This document shows, piece after piece, positions 46,003-56,775 of a stretch of 64,000 nucleotides of DNA. Origin of the DNA: Sporodiniella umbellata (Eukaryota; Mucoromycota; Mucoromycetes; Mucorales; Rhizopodaceae); the NCBI GenBank assembly GCA_025677835.1, contig JAIXMR010000063.1, positions 1-64,000 on the forward strand, in the 5' to 3' direction. The notes beneath the pieces were generated by a model. It searched no databases, was not told the DNA's origin, and saw only the letters and a list, made by a program, of their open reading frames with translations. Positions within the stretch are counted from its first letter, which is position 1. Each line of letters begins with the position of its first letter. The translations under genes and the position numbers were made by a program.

Positions 46003-47556
46003 TTAATCAAAGATGATCTTTGTAGCTTTAGGTGCAGGACCCTCTGATTCTTTAAAGAATGCACCGTAGGCACTGTGGGTCTTCTTTTTGACAGTGGTGC
46101 CAAATTTGAGCAGTTCATCAGGCACGTTCATGTTGGCTTGCTTCAATACGTTGATCAATTCACCCGAATGAGCCTTGTCTTCAGGGGTAAAGAAGGTATA
46201 GGCCGTACCTTTCTTGCCACCCCGGCCTGTACGGCCAATACGGTGCACGTAGGCTTCGATAGTCAAGGGGAAAGTCAGGTTGACAACGTATTCGACGCCA
46301 GGAATGTCCAGACCGCGAGCTGCAACATCAGTAGCAATCATCAATGGACAGGAACCGTCTTTGAAAGCGTTCAGGGCTTCCGTACGCTGCTGTTGGTTCT
46401 TATCGCCATGAATGCCAATCACCTTGTAGCCGTGATATTCCAACGAACGCTCGACACGCATCGCCTCTTTCTTGTACAGCGCAAAGATCAACACACGGTT
46501 CGTTCGACTCTTGTGAATCTTTTTTAGCAGGTCCACCAGATGGCGCTCCTTATCTCTTGGGTTTTCAATCACTTGCACAATTTGCTGTACGTTCTGCGAG
46601 GCGGCCAGATCAGGCGAACCGATGGTCACTCGCATAGGGCGCTGGAGGAAATCACTGGCCAGTTTACGGATGCTCTCAGGCCAAGTGGCAGAAAACATCA
46701 ACGTTTGACGGTCTTGAGGGGACTGAGCCATGATGGACCGAATGTCGTTTTCGAAACCATCGTCCAACATACGGTCGGCTTCATCCAAGACCATAAACGA
46801 GACCTCGGACAGATCACAGACCCCTTCGTTCATCAAATCAATCAATCGCCCAGGCGTGGCCACCACAATATCCACACCCGACTGGAACGCGCGACGCTGG
46901 GGCTGCTTGTCCACGCCACCATACACACAGAGTGACTTGACGCCGATCGCTCGACCCGCTGCTTCGGCTTGTTCCGCACTCTGCATCGCTAATTCACGGG
47001 TAGGCGAGACCACCAGCATGGATGGCTTCTGACTCTTCTTGCCCGCCTTGAGCTTACTGGCGATATGGACAAGGCCGGGAATGGTGAAAGCCAGCGTCTT
47101 ACCAGAGCCTGTTTCGGCAATACCGATAATGTCCCGGCCAGAGAGTGTAATGGGCCAGGTGGCTGCCTGGATAGGCGTAGGGTTAGCAAAGTGCTTCACA
47201 ACCTCCAGAATATTCTCGGGCAAACCGGCCTGCTTGAACTCCAAGATGGGTCGAAGTTGAAGATCGCCTTGGATATCAATCGTATGTTGCTTCAAATACT
47301 CGTCAATCTTGCTCTGGGGTAAAGCGCTCAGCCCGCTGTCTTGAATGTATCGGTAATTGGCTAAAATCTCGACATTCTTTCTTTCTTCCTTGACTTCTAC
47401 CGACTTTTTTTCTTTCTTTTCCTTCTTGCTCTTCTTCTTCTTGCTTTCCCCGTCTTCTCGCTTTCTCTTCTCCGCCTAGAAAACTATCAGCCATCTCCTC
47501 CTCCTACTCATTCTCTCTCTTTCCCTCTTTACCTTTTCAATCTTTAAACCAGACAT
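46003..47556 (-). CDS. DBP3: DEAD-box ATP-dependent RNA helicase Dbp3
   Basis: Two exons (47533-47556, 46003-47475), 498 residues. A Lys/Glu-rich N-terminal extension precedes the Q motif region PTPIQAATWPI, then AETGSGKT (motif I), PTRELA (Ia), TPGRL (Ib), DEADRMLD (II), FSATWP (III), the C-terminal RecA motifs ALYKKEAMRVERSL (IV), DVAARGLDIPGVE (V) and HRIGRTGRGG (VI). The order, length and basic extension match Dbp3, which acts in 60S subunit biogenesis (27S pre-rRNA processing) in the nucleolus. DDX5/Dbp2 is the nearest alternative, but the short N-terminus and VYGGVDKQPQ favour Dbp3. It is divergent from the transporter gene, with about 190 bp between the two ATGs. Confidence 0.93.
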
Positions 47557-47746
47557 GATCTAAAGAATCTTGTAAAAAAAAAAATAAAAAATAAAAACTT
47601 TACGACTACCCAAAAGTGACCGCTATTCTTTGCTGTGACAGTCGTAAATTCAAAAGCTGCATTTTGTTCAACATTGCTTTTTTTTTTTTTTTTTTTTTTT
47701 TTTGGTTCCTACTCTCTTTCCCCTCCGCCAAAAAATTTTAGAGGGA

Positions 47747-49489
47747 ATGGAAAAAGAAGAGAAGGTGGATGTTGTTTTAGAGAGGGAAGGCAAAGCCACG
47801 TTTTTTGTCTATGTGTTAGTGGTCTGTGTGTGTATTGGTGGATTTTTGTTTGGTTACGATACAGGAGGTAAGTCTTTTGACAGATAGACGTAGTGTAACC
47901 TCTTTTTCACCAGTCATTTCGGGTGCTTTGGTCTTGATCCAGGACGAATTCAATCTAACAAGCGTACAGAAAGAATTAGTGGTAGGCGCTACTACCTTTG
48001 GGGCTGTCTTTGGCGGTTTCTTTGCTGGCCTTGTAAGAACAATAATAATAATAAAAAAACAACTCAGTTTTCTCGCTGACTTTTTCTTAGTTGACTGACA
48101 GATTTGGTAGAAGGGTATGTGCGACCCAAAAAAAAAAAAAAAAAAAAAAAAACATGGATGGATTTGATATTGAGATTCTTGTTAGTTGCTGGTGCTTGCT
48201 TCCTCTATTATCTTTGTTGCAGGTGCGCTGGTCATGGCGCTTTCCAGCTCGTTTGCAGTGCTTTTGGTAGGAAGAATCATTGTAGGCTTAGGTGTTGGGA
48301 TTGCGTCGATGATTGTGCCTGTGTATGTGAGTAAGTACAAGGAGATGGAAACACCGACCTTTTCTTTAACCAAACATTCTTCAAGGTGAGCTTTCACCCA
48401 AACGAATCCGCGGTCGACTGAACACGCTGAACACGCTGGTGATCACATTTGGACAGGTGGTGGCGTATGTGATGAATATTGCCTTTACCAACGTACCTCA
48501 AGGGTGGCGGTATATGTTTGGGATCGCAGGCATTCCAGCTCTCTTCCAGCTTATTATCATGCCATTTCTTCCCGAGTCCCCTCGCCGACTGATCACCGTT
48601 GGCAGGCTGGACGAAGCACGCCATGTGATCCGAAAGATCTATGGCGATAGCGTGTCTGAGCAGTTTATCGAACAAGAAATCCGCACGACCTCGGATGACG
48701 TCCTTCTCTGCCGCTCAGGTTCCTTCAAAGACTTTTTGCACCGCGACAACCTTCGACCCCTCTTGATTGCCTGTACACTACAGGCGGCTCAGCAGCTCTG
48801 TGGGTTTAACGCTGCCATGTACTATGCCGCCACGATCCTCAAGATGGCGGGTTTCCGAAGCAACCAGGGCTCGACCAGTGTTGCTATCCTTGTCTCGGCT
48901 GTCAATATGATTTTTACCTTTGTGGCCGTGTTTATCATCGACCGTTTCGGCCGACGCAAGATGCTCTTGACTACCATGGTAGGCACAATCTTGGGCTTGG
49001 TCATCCTCGGTGCTTCCTTTGCTGCCCAACAAGGCTTTATCACCCAAAAAGATACCTGCGCTCTCTATACTACCCATTGTGCACGCTGTGTTCTGGACGA
49101 CCGCTGTGGATGGTCGCTTGCTCAAAATCAGTGTCTCTCCCTGACCCAAATCAATCCTCTCGATCTTTACCCTTCAAGCACTGGCTGCCCTTACCAGACA
49201 CACGATAAAGCCATCACAGGCGTCTTGCTCACCTTTCTCATCATCTACGTTGCAAGCTACGCTCTAGGCTTGGGCTACATTCCCTGGCTTGCTCAGTCTG
49301 AAATGTTTTCTTCTGCCATTCGTGGTAAAGCCAACGGTATCGCCACTGCCGTCAACTGGTCCTGTAACCTTATCATCACCACCGCCTTTCTTTCCATGAC
49401 AGAAGCCATGACTGTCGCAGGTACCTTTTGGTTCTATGCCGGGCTCTCAATCGTTCTTTGGTGTATACTTTATCGTCTTATGCCTGAGG

Positions 49490-49522
<33 letters not shown>

Positions 49523-49589
49523 CTCACTTTGTTTCTAGACTTCTGGAAAATCTTTGGAAGAAATCCATCAACATTTCCTCAAAAATTAA
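47747..49589 (+). CDS. MFS sugar transporter, H+/myo-inositol symporter type (INT/HMIT-like)
   Basis: About six exons. Exon 1 starts MEKEEKVDVVLEREGK and enters TM1, ending FGYDTG; the next exon continues VISGALVLIQDEFNL. MFS signatures follow: LTDRFGRR, GRIIVGLGVGIASM, PVYVSELSPKRIRGRL (joined across an intron with GTAAGT), PESPRRL, QQLCGFNAAMYY, IDRFGRRKM, and the final PE spliced to TSGKSLEEIHQHF before TAA at 49589. The segment at about 49050-49190 between TM9 and TM10 holds six or seven cysteines (CALYTTHCARCVLDDRCGW), a PSI-like extracellular loop known in plant INT and animal HMIT inositol transporters and usually absent from yeast Itr1/2. Proton-coupled inositol uptake at the plasma membrane is inferred. 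Several introns carry A-runs. Confidence 0.92.
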
Positions 49590-49701
49590 CACACCCTTTT
49601 TATACAGCATACCTTCTTTTGTTTTTTTTCTTAATAATCATAATAAAAAAAAGAGGCATCATTACTATTTAAACCAAAAGAAGGGAATAGGTTTTGTTTT
49701 A

Positions 49702-49746
49702 TTAACGTTGGGTAGTCAACAGTTCTTGCATTCGTTGTTGAGTCTT

Positions 49747-49785
<39 letters not shown>

Positions 49786-51545
49786 CAGGATGATTAGAAT
49801 GTCTAGGGGATACTGTAGAGTGTTTACCTTGGTGGTCAGATAATGAAAAACGGCTTCTTTCATCCAGGGTTGTTTATAAAAGTCGGCTTTACCTACTTCT
49901 TCCAATTTGACTTTACTTTCACCCAAGATCATCTCCAGGTCTCTGGCTTGACTTGCAATCCATTTGTTGATAAACTCGACAGGCTCCTTTGAGAACTTTA
50001 ACAAAAAGTCTCGTTTGATTTTCGAGTTGTTGATGCTCTGAACACATTGTACAATCTTCTCGTCACAGGCGGCAATCTTCTTTTGCACCCCACTAGCAGC
50101 AATGATCCCCATCATCTTTTGACGTACCACACTATCCACTTCCACATCGATATCATAGGCCTTTGAAGACACATGAAGTGCCTTGTCCACACTATAGAAA
50201 ATCTGTCAGTTGCATGAACAAGTATAGAGTACGTACCGAATAGTATACTCAATCACTACAGGATCAGGTCGGGTCAGATGTTGATTGATGAGTTCTGGGA
50301 TTTGTGAAAAATGAACTTGGGGGTATCCAAAGATTTGCGTCAAACGAGGATCACAACGGATAATGCGTTTATCTTCATGATCTTGCAATTTATGTGCCTA
50401 ATTACTAGGATCAGCAAACATATTTTCAGTTGTTTTTTTTTTTTGGCTTGCCTTGCAGTAGCTCCAGATGCCCATGACAATCTGAAGCTTTGTATCCAGC
50501 TGTGTATCTAACAGGTCTGCTAGAATAGGGCTCAATTTGTACTTTTGAGGGTTGTGTTCAAGATAGAGGGAGATACGGCAGTTGACATTCATATCCCCTT
50601 TACGTTTGATTTCAATCATGTCATAGTCTGTGGTTGTATTCGGTTGTTTTTGCCACTATGCAAAGCCATCAGTAAAGACAAGCATTTTTATTAGGATAGG
50701 TTACCTCAATCAGGTTGCCTTCAGGATATGTGTTGGGATCTCTGTCTAACTCAACGGAAATAGATCGAAAGAAAGATGTCATTTTGGGAGCTGGTTCTAC
50801 TTTATCCGAGCCTGCCGTCTATCATAATCAATCAATATACTTTGATGCCTGTTCTATATAAACTCTTACGTCCAAAAGACCCCCTTCAATCTTAAGCGTC
50901 CAACTAGGCGCATTATTGCTCAGATCATACGTGTTCTCTTTGCCCTGACTGATTTGTTCCTCGTCGTTGGGCGTCGCTGTCTGGTTGGAAACAAAAAGTC
51001 GTAACGTACGGCGTACCTAGAATTGCTTTTTTTCTCAGTGACTCTCGTTCAAACATGGCATACGCCAGATTAGATTTATCTTTACTTTTGCTGGCTTGCC
51101 TAAAGATTCTTGAATATCTAATTTCTTTCGCATAATGGTCTCATCCAGCTTTTTCTCAAAATCCATTAGTTCTGTATATAATTTCGATTCCGGTACAAAC
51201 GATTCAATCTGAACAAACAAAAAATAGCACAGGTTTTCTTGAGTTAAATCATGCACATGGGAGGCATCGAGTTCTGTCCGTTTTTTTTTTTTTTTTTTTT
51301 TTTTTACTTTGGAAGAAAGGTTTTTGTCTGTAGGTCTCTTCTTTCTATTCATGTAAAATAATGTGAATACACATATTAATAAAAAAAGAAGGGGGGAAGA
51401 GGATGCGCGTTTAGATGTACTTGATGTGTTTCGAAAGTGATTCTACTTCGCTTGGTCTTTTTCTATATTGCATAGCCTGTGGAGGCATGTTTTGGGGAGG
51501 TGGCATAGCGGACATATCGTTTTGAAACGTATGAGGTTGTTGCAT
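49702..51545 (-). CDS. SNF12: SWI/SNF complex subunit of the SMARCD/Snf12/Rsc6 family (SWIB domain)
   Basis: About eight exons. The start exon (ATG at 51545) opens MQQPHTFQNDMSAMPPP and is Pro/Met/Gln-rich. Then KKRPTDKNLSSK joins SFVPESKLYTELMDFEKK and LDETIMRKKLDIQESLGKP, diagnostic for SMARCD proteins. The middle part is a beta-rich segment (RRTLRLFVSNQT, GGLLDT). The SWIB/MDM2-like domain reads YKLSPILADLLDTQLDTK, GIWSYCKAHKLQDHED and FGYPQVHFSQIPELINQHL. The C-terminal coiled part ends YLTTK, joined to TQQRMQELLTTQR and TAA at 49702. The subunit links remodeller ATPase modules to transcription factors. Its last intron contains a TG/TA microsatellite. It is divergent from the ribosomal P1 gene, with only about 219 bp between ATGs. 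Confidence 0.92.
49749..49787. repeat. (TA)n(TG)n microsatellite inside the last SMARCD intron
   Basis: About 8 TA and 10 TG units; on the gene strand it is (CA)n(TA)n directly before the AAAG acceptor. Length changes here would leave the protein unchanged but could affect splicing. Confidence 0.9.
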
Positions 51546-51628
51546 ACTTTTTTTAAAAAAAAAAAAAAAAAAGGACGGAAAAAAGTAGAAACAAAACCTA
51601 CTGATGAAGATAATACTTTTGTAATTTT

Positions 51629-51653
51629 CCGGACCGGACTTTATACAGTCCGG
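51629..51653. promoter_or_regulatory. Palindromic CCGGACT-N6-AGTCCGG element in a divergent promoter
   Basis: A perfect 7-bp inverted repeat, CCGGACT at 51634-51640 and AGTCCGG at 51647-51653, with an extra CCGGA directly upstream at 51629-51633. It lies between the SMARCD start (51545) and the P1 start (51765). CGG/CCG half sites are what Zn2Cys6 dimers bind; a TTTAAATAAAAG TATA-like stretch follows at about 51693. Function is inferred. Confidence 0.4.
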
Positions 51654-51764
51654 AGGGGGAGACAAGAGGCGGCTAAGATTAACCCCTCTTTTCCTTTAAA
51701 TAAAAGGCTTCTTTTCAATCGTCTTGTATCCCTCGGGTTAAATCGTTACTTGCGAACACAAATC

Positions 51765-52199
51765 ATGTCTGCCGAACTTGCTGTCGTTTATGCTGCTCTC
51801 ATCCTTGAAGATGATAACATCGAGATCACCGTAAGGAGGAATAGACCTGATGGATTGATGAGATCAAAGACTGATCTTTTGTATAGGCTGATAAACTCCA
51901 AACCTTGGTAGCTGCTGCTGGTGTTGAAGTTGAACCCATCTGGTTCAACCTTTACGCTAAGGCTCTCGCTGGTCAAGACCTCAAGGCTCTTCTCTTGAAC
52001 GTCGGTGCCCCTGGTGCTGGTGCCGCCTCTGGTGCCGCTACCGGTGGTGCTGCCGCTGCTACTGATGCTCCCGCTGAAGAAGCCAAGGAAGAAGAAAAGG
52101 AAGAATCTGATGATGATATGGGTTTCGGTAAAACAAAAACAACTTGTATTTCAAAACGCATTCTCACAAACCGTTTTTAAAATAGGTCTCTTTGATTAA
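51765..52199 (+). CDS. RPP1: 60S acidic ribosomal stalk protein P1
   Basis: Three exons. Exon 1 starts [20 protein letters not shown] then IT; exon 2 begins [19 protein letters not shown] and continues [20 protein letters not shown], then the Gly/Ala hinge and the acidic [17 protein letters not shown]; exon 3 adds GLFD and TAA. The terminal [11 protein letters not shown] tail is the universally conserved P-stalk sequence that binds elongation factors, and the N-terminal helices dimerise with P2. The N-terminal type ([12 protein letters not shown]) is P1, not P2. The first intron falls early and the last just before the terminal GLFD. Expression should be high; the upstream region has a CT-rich stretch and TATA-like box. 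Confidence 0.97.
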
Positions 52200-52989
52200 A
52201 TCGTATGCAACAAAAATCAAAAATAACCAAAATAAAATTGTATATGTATCCATACCAATCTGTGGTTCTATGTATGTATTTGCGTGTATTTTCGTTTCTT
52301 GTTGCGCGTAACAATACAACAAGAATGGTCTGTTTTTTAGATTGTAAAGGCTCCTAGTTTTGTCGTTTAGAAATTGTACTGTCAATAGGGATTGTCAGCT
52401 GAAAGTATCATCTCAGGGGGATACCTGGGCTATATAAAACACTCTGCTTTTGATATAGAATGGATAGGGTGGAGAGACGGGCTGGGCTTAATAGGTCGAA
52501 TTGAGCAACAAAGATGGGGTAATGTGTATGGCTCTTGTAATCCAGCTTCACAAAAGCCTTTGTTAACTTCTTACTCAAACTTAAACAACTGACAATCTGC
52601 GGAAATTATGGTTGTTTTGTATGCACCACTAAGCTGACAAGTACTGTTCCAGTGTCTTTGAGAATATCATCTTGAAGTTTCTCCGAGACCATGCACGCCA
52701 CAATTATAATCTGTCCAACTTCAATATACAGCACAACAAAATGCAGCCAAACTGTTTTGATTCTAGAGTGAAGGCTATAGTGTTTGACAATTGAAAAGAC
52801 AAATAAATTTAGCCAGTCCCTGGAGGAGGAGGAGTTTTTTTTTTTATTATTGCCTATTCCAGAAAGTGTAGATTAAAGAATTGTAACAGCCTTAATTCTG
52901 ATCGACAGGTCTTTTTGAAAGGGAAAAAGAAAGAGTAAGTTGCCCTATTTTGTCAATCAAGTCTCGTTGCTTCGCTAGCTCCCCCCCCC

Positions 52990-53023
<34 letters not shown>

Positions 53024-53036
53024 GTTTATTTTGTGT
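52200..53036. other. Intergenic spacer
   Basis: About 0.84 kb between the convergent P1 and Rho genes. It holds no supported gene; a C9 run next to a T31 run lies at about 52981-53022, right after the Rho stop codon. Confidence 0.6.
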
Positions 53037-53864
53037 TTAACCAAAGAATTGAAAGTATTGGCGAATGGATTTCGGGAACAGTGTGCAACCTGAGCCATTT
53101 TTCATTGTACTTTTAACTGCCGAGACAAAGACCTCCTGCACACCCAAACCTTCTTTGGCTGAGCATTCAATATATTTATATGCACCAACTTCTTTAGCCA
53201 TCTTAACCCCTTGCTCGTAATCAATTACTTTTTCAGACTGCTTTGATAATTCTTGAATGGTGGTTTGGTCGCTTCTCAAGTCGATTTTACAGGCGACCAA
53301 GATGATCGGCAGTCCATGGCAATATCTTTTCACTTCAGGCACCCACTGTAAAAGAAGGATGGCATCAGAGGATTTTTATTGTACTCTGATGACGAAAATT
53401 ACCTTTTCTGTGATATTCTCTAGTGATTCTGGTATATCAACGGAAAAAGCTAGGATGATCACATCCGAGTCGGGATAACTCAAGGTTCTCAGTCTGTCGT
53501 AATCTTCCTGGCCTACAGATGGTTGGGGTGTTTCAAAGAGAGATGATTGTGTAAAACGTTTATGTATTACTGCTTTTTATGCAAACAGGCTGTGTATTGT
53601 TACCTGCAGTATCCCAAAGCTCAGTAGCTATAGTGTAAGAATCAACCACCATATCTTTAACCGACGTTTCGAATATTGTTGGGATATAGTTTGTCTATTC
53701 CTGTAGGTGTTACTAGCCTTTCTTTGAAATCATTTCTGTCTTACATTTGGAAAACTCCCATTACAAAACACACTTAGTAAACATGTTTTCCCGCAAGCAC
53801 CATCTCCCACTATAACTATTTTTCTTTTAATTGGCTCATCATAAGAGGATCCGCAGCAACTCAT
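53037..53864 (-). CDS. Rho-family small GTPase with an unusual C-terminal extension
   Basis: Four exons, ATG at 53864. G1 is GDGACGKT, the switch I threonine is in [16 protein letters not shown]3 is [14 protein letters not shown]4 is ACKIDLR and G5 ECSAKEG; the Rho insert helix is present after G4 ([18 protein letters not shown]). Rho proteins control polarity, actin and cell-wall synthesis at membranes. The protein should end in a CAAX box, and KNGSGCTLF fits one (CTLF), but the frame continues 12 more residues ([12 protein letters not shown]) to TAA at 53037. Without an extra splice or frame change the cysteine would not be terminal and prenylation would fail. The subfamily (Rho1, Rho3 or Rho4) is not certain. 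Confidence 0.9.
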
Positions 53865-54035
53865 TGTTTAATGTTAATTATAACACCAACTAAAAATAAC
53901 TTTCAAGAAAAAAAAAAGAAAAAAAAAGGCAGAGAAAAGAAAAAGGAAATAAATGGTTTTGATTTTTTTTTTTTTTTTTTTTGAATTTATTTACTTGTTT
54001 ATTATTATTTGCTCAGCACTCTATTTTGAGGCTCG

Positions 54036-55191
54036 TTATTTACGTGCCACTCTCCTCTTCTTGGAGTAATTGACAATCTCCTCATCGTCTTCTTCACTAT
54101 ACTCGTTGTAGAGTTGATCTTCCTCTCTTTGAAGCTTTAGGGCCAAAGCATAGTCTTCATCCATTGTACTTGTTTGCATATCTTCTCCCTCTTCTTCTTC
54201 ATCGGGGTCCCTCATGTGGGTTTCGTCTATAATGAAGTCATCGTCGTCTATTTGGATCTCATCCTCTTTAATTTCCTCATCCTTGATTTCATCCTCTTTA
54301 TCCGGCTGTGAAGGTGTGCCTGGTGCAGATGTAGATGGTGAATCTGTTATTTCAGACTATCAAAATGTGTTAAGGCCGTTTGGGTAACTGCTTCCCTTTT
54401 ACCTTCAGCTTCTCCATGCGATCAGGTTGAGTTTGTCTAATCTTTGCTATACTGGCCTGTACTTTTTCAAGTTTCTGTAATAACTCTTTTAAATTCTCTC
54501 TTTTCAACTCAAGAATAGCTACAGGCTAAATTGTAATTAGTTCCAGTTTTATTTTTCTTTTTACGTAGAGCAATACATATATATTTATAAATAGACTCTT
54601 ACATCTTCCACTTTAACCAACTCAATTGGTTTCCAAGTCTCCTCAGGCAGCTCGTACCTAATAAAGACGTTGAGCACAAAAGGGAAAGTTTTTTCCATGT
54701 TTTTACAAACTCTGCTTTATTGCTCAACACTCTCTTTTTCAATTCTTCACGAGATAGTTTTCCGCCTGTATTTACAATACAATTGTTTTTACGTCTAATG
54801 TGATCCCCTTGTATCTTTGAGTTTTTGGCACCAATCACCTTTGGATCAATATGCAATCCAGCAAACTCTTGAAAAAAAATTTTCTTTGTTAATCAAAAAG
54901 AAATCGATCTAAAATCTATTGTTCTTTACCTGCGGTACTTTGTTGTCCTAAAAGACGTTGTAATTGAAGGTTCATCTGTGCATTCGTTTTCCCGGGTAAA
55001 CACCCGCTTTCAATAATCTTTGCCCAATTGCCAATGCCAAATTTCATTAGAGCGTTTCTCAAGATTTCCGATTCGTCTTCTGTCCAACCAGGAGAAAGTG
55101 TACAATTCCATAAACTGGCTGAATCGTTGGAACGAAGTACATTACGGGCACCAGCCGTCATACTACGCGGTTTTACTGTAACAGTAGACAT
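54036..55191 (-). CDS. SANT/Myb-domain protein with acidic C-terminus
   Basis: About five exons, ATG at 55191. The N-terminal exon has one SANT/Myb repeat: GWTEDESEILRNALMKFG, IGNWAKIIESGCLPGKT, NAQMNLQLQRLLGQQ. The next exon reads GLHIDPKVIGAKNSKIQG and NNCIVNTGGKLSREELKKR, a segment conserved next to this SANT type. After that come a coiled-coil-like exon (PVAILELKRENLKELLQKLE) and a very acidic tail with DDDDFIIDETHMRDPDEE, ending basic KKRRVARK and TAA. The single SANT with Trp-rich core suggests DNA or histone binding. I do not recognise a named orthologue. It is divergent from FANCL, with 174 bp between the ATGs, so the two probably share a promoter. Confidence 0.83.
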
Positions 55192-55321
55192 TGGTTGTTT
55201 TTCTATAAGATAATAAATAGGCAAAAATATATATATATATATATATATATAATAAAATAAAATAAAAAAGGCACCAAAAAAGTCACGCAGAAAAAAAAAA
55301 AGAAAAAAAAAGAAAAAAAAA

Positions 55322-55336
55322 AGGCGCGTCGCGCGT
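55322..55336. promoter_or_regulatory. Paired CGCGT (ACGCG) motifs in the FANCL/SANT divergent promoter
   Basis: CGCGT at 55325-55329 and again at 55332-55336, 30-41 bp upstream of the FANCL ATG. They stand out as a GC-rich island in an A/T-rich 174-bp promoter that also holds an (AT)n run at about 55227-55250. ACGCG is the MBF/MCB core used for G1/S genes in fungi. Function is inferred. Confidence 0.35.
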
Positions 55337-55365
55337 TTTGTTTTGTTTGTATATTTTATTTTGTC

Positions 55366-56775
55366 ATGAACGTTCCATTTCCACTTATTGTTCCTGTTGA
55401 TATACAACATAAGATTTACAAGGGCTATATTTCTATAAAAGTAGTGATTGAAAGCAATATATGATTACGCATATATAACTGAGACTCTCTTAAATGAAAA
55501 AGAACCAAGAATACTTTATTCAGGTTCAATTAGGCTCTGGCGGACAATTATATGGAACGAAAGAATTCAATGAGCTAATCGAGGATCAAAAGACAGTGAT
55601 TGAAACCAAACTGCAACACATGACAGACATCATGACTTTTCTATCCGAACTTAAAGAGACAATTGTACGAAAGACTCTTGAAACAAATAGTTGGCTGTAT
55701 TTCTAAACTACCGAAATCTGTAGGAGACTGGTGGTATTTCTATGAGAGCACCCTTTCTGCCCGTGTCAGCACGATTGTCACATATATACCAAGAGATATC
55801 AGCTGTAGGGTTTGACCGGGTTAGGTCTATGAATGAAACAATGGATGAAATTGTGTTTGGGACGAGAGACAGCCAAGGCCGAGATCACCTTCTGACTGTC
55901 ACTTTGCCTGCCCATTATCCTTTTGCTCCGCCTCATATCGTAGCCTATCTACCCATCACACTCGAACGCCAATTACCCATGACTAAAGTTATCAAGCAGC
56001 ATGAAGATGCAGTTAACATATACCAGGCCTTCTTTGACTGTATGGATGGACTGGATCATCATCTGAAAGTAGTGGAACCAGATCATCCTACTCGAAGTGA
56101 TGTTTGGAGAAAGTTTGCTTTAGGTCATCATTGTTCTATGCATTTGGAGATTGCTGATCCTTTAGCTCCTTGGGAAAAACCAATTATCCGATTGTTTGGT
56201 AGTGAAAAAAGAGTCGAGGATCTAAGAAGAGCCTGGGATCATGCTACATGGTCTGTGTCTATATATATATATGAGTGTGTACTTTTAGGTGTGTTGTACT
56301 GACAGAATACTAGGAATAAAGAGATAGGGCTTTATCAGAATTTGCTGAATATATTTCAGTTAGTCTCGAACAAGCATTCCGAAAAAGAAGACTACACCAA
56401 TACTGCAGACATAGAGTGTGGTATTTGCTACTCATACAAACTGGATAATGGAGAAACCCCTGAGACGGCGTGCAAATTATGTCATCGCGGATTTCATTCC
56501 ACGTGCTTATTTCATGTAAGTACCAGATATTGAAAGAAAAGGTTGCATTAACAGAAAACAAGTGGCTCAGGTCAAATCCAAGCACAACTCAAAGTTTCAA
56601 TATATTGTTCGGTACATGTCCATATTGTAATGAGGTAAGTTTGACAGGGGGAAAATATTTTATTATTATAGCAGATAATATTTATAAGTTATATACAAGG
56701 TGGCTAACAGCCCTTTTTTTTTTTTTTTTCTGATGTTTTTACATTTAGAAAATGACAATCAAAGCCATTATGTAA
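55366..56775 (+). CDS. FANCL: FANCL, E3 ubiquitin ligase of the Fanconi anaemia pathway
   Basis: About six exons. Exon 1 (ATG 55366) reads MNVPFPLIVPVDIQHK; exon 2 FIQVQLGSGGQLYG; these form the ELF-like N-terminus. The central exon has RLSHIYQEISAVGFDRV, GRDHLLTVTLPAHYPFAPP and FFDCMDGLDHHLKV, the double-RWD (URD) substrate domain. After an intron at about 56252-56313 comes the RING: ECGICYSYKLDNGETPE, CKLCHRGFHSTCLFH spliced to WLRSNPSTTQSFNILFG then TCPYC, closing with KMTIKAIM and TAA. The C4HC3-like spacing, the CLxxWLRS turn and SFNxxFGxCPYC are FANCL-specific. FANCL with UBE2T monoubiquitinates FANCD2-FANCI in crosslink repair. The gene is about 330 residues long, similar to animal FANCL. 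Its stop overlaps the arrestin gene on the other strand. Confidence 0.92.

Noticed and set aside
46075..47322. Several plus-strand open frames of 66-150 codons over DBP3
   Set aside because: They are antisense shadows of the helicase coding sequence, whose motifs are all on the minus strand.
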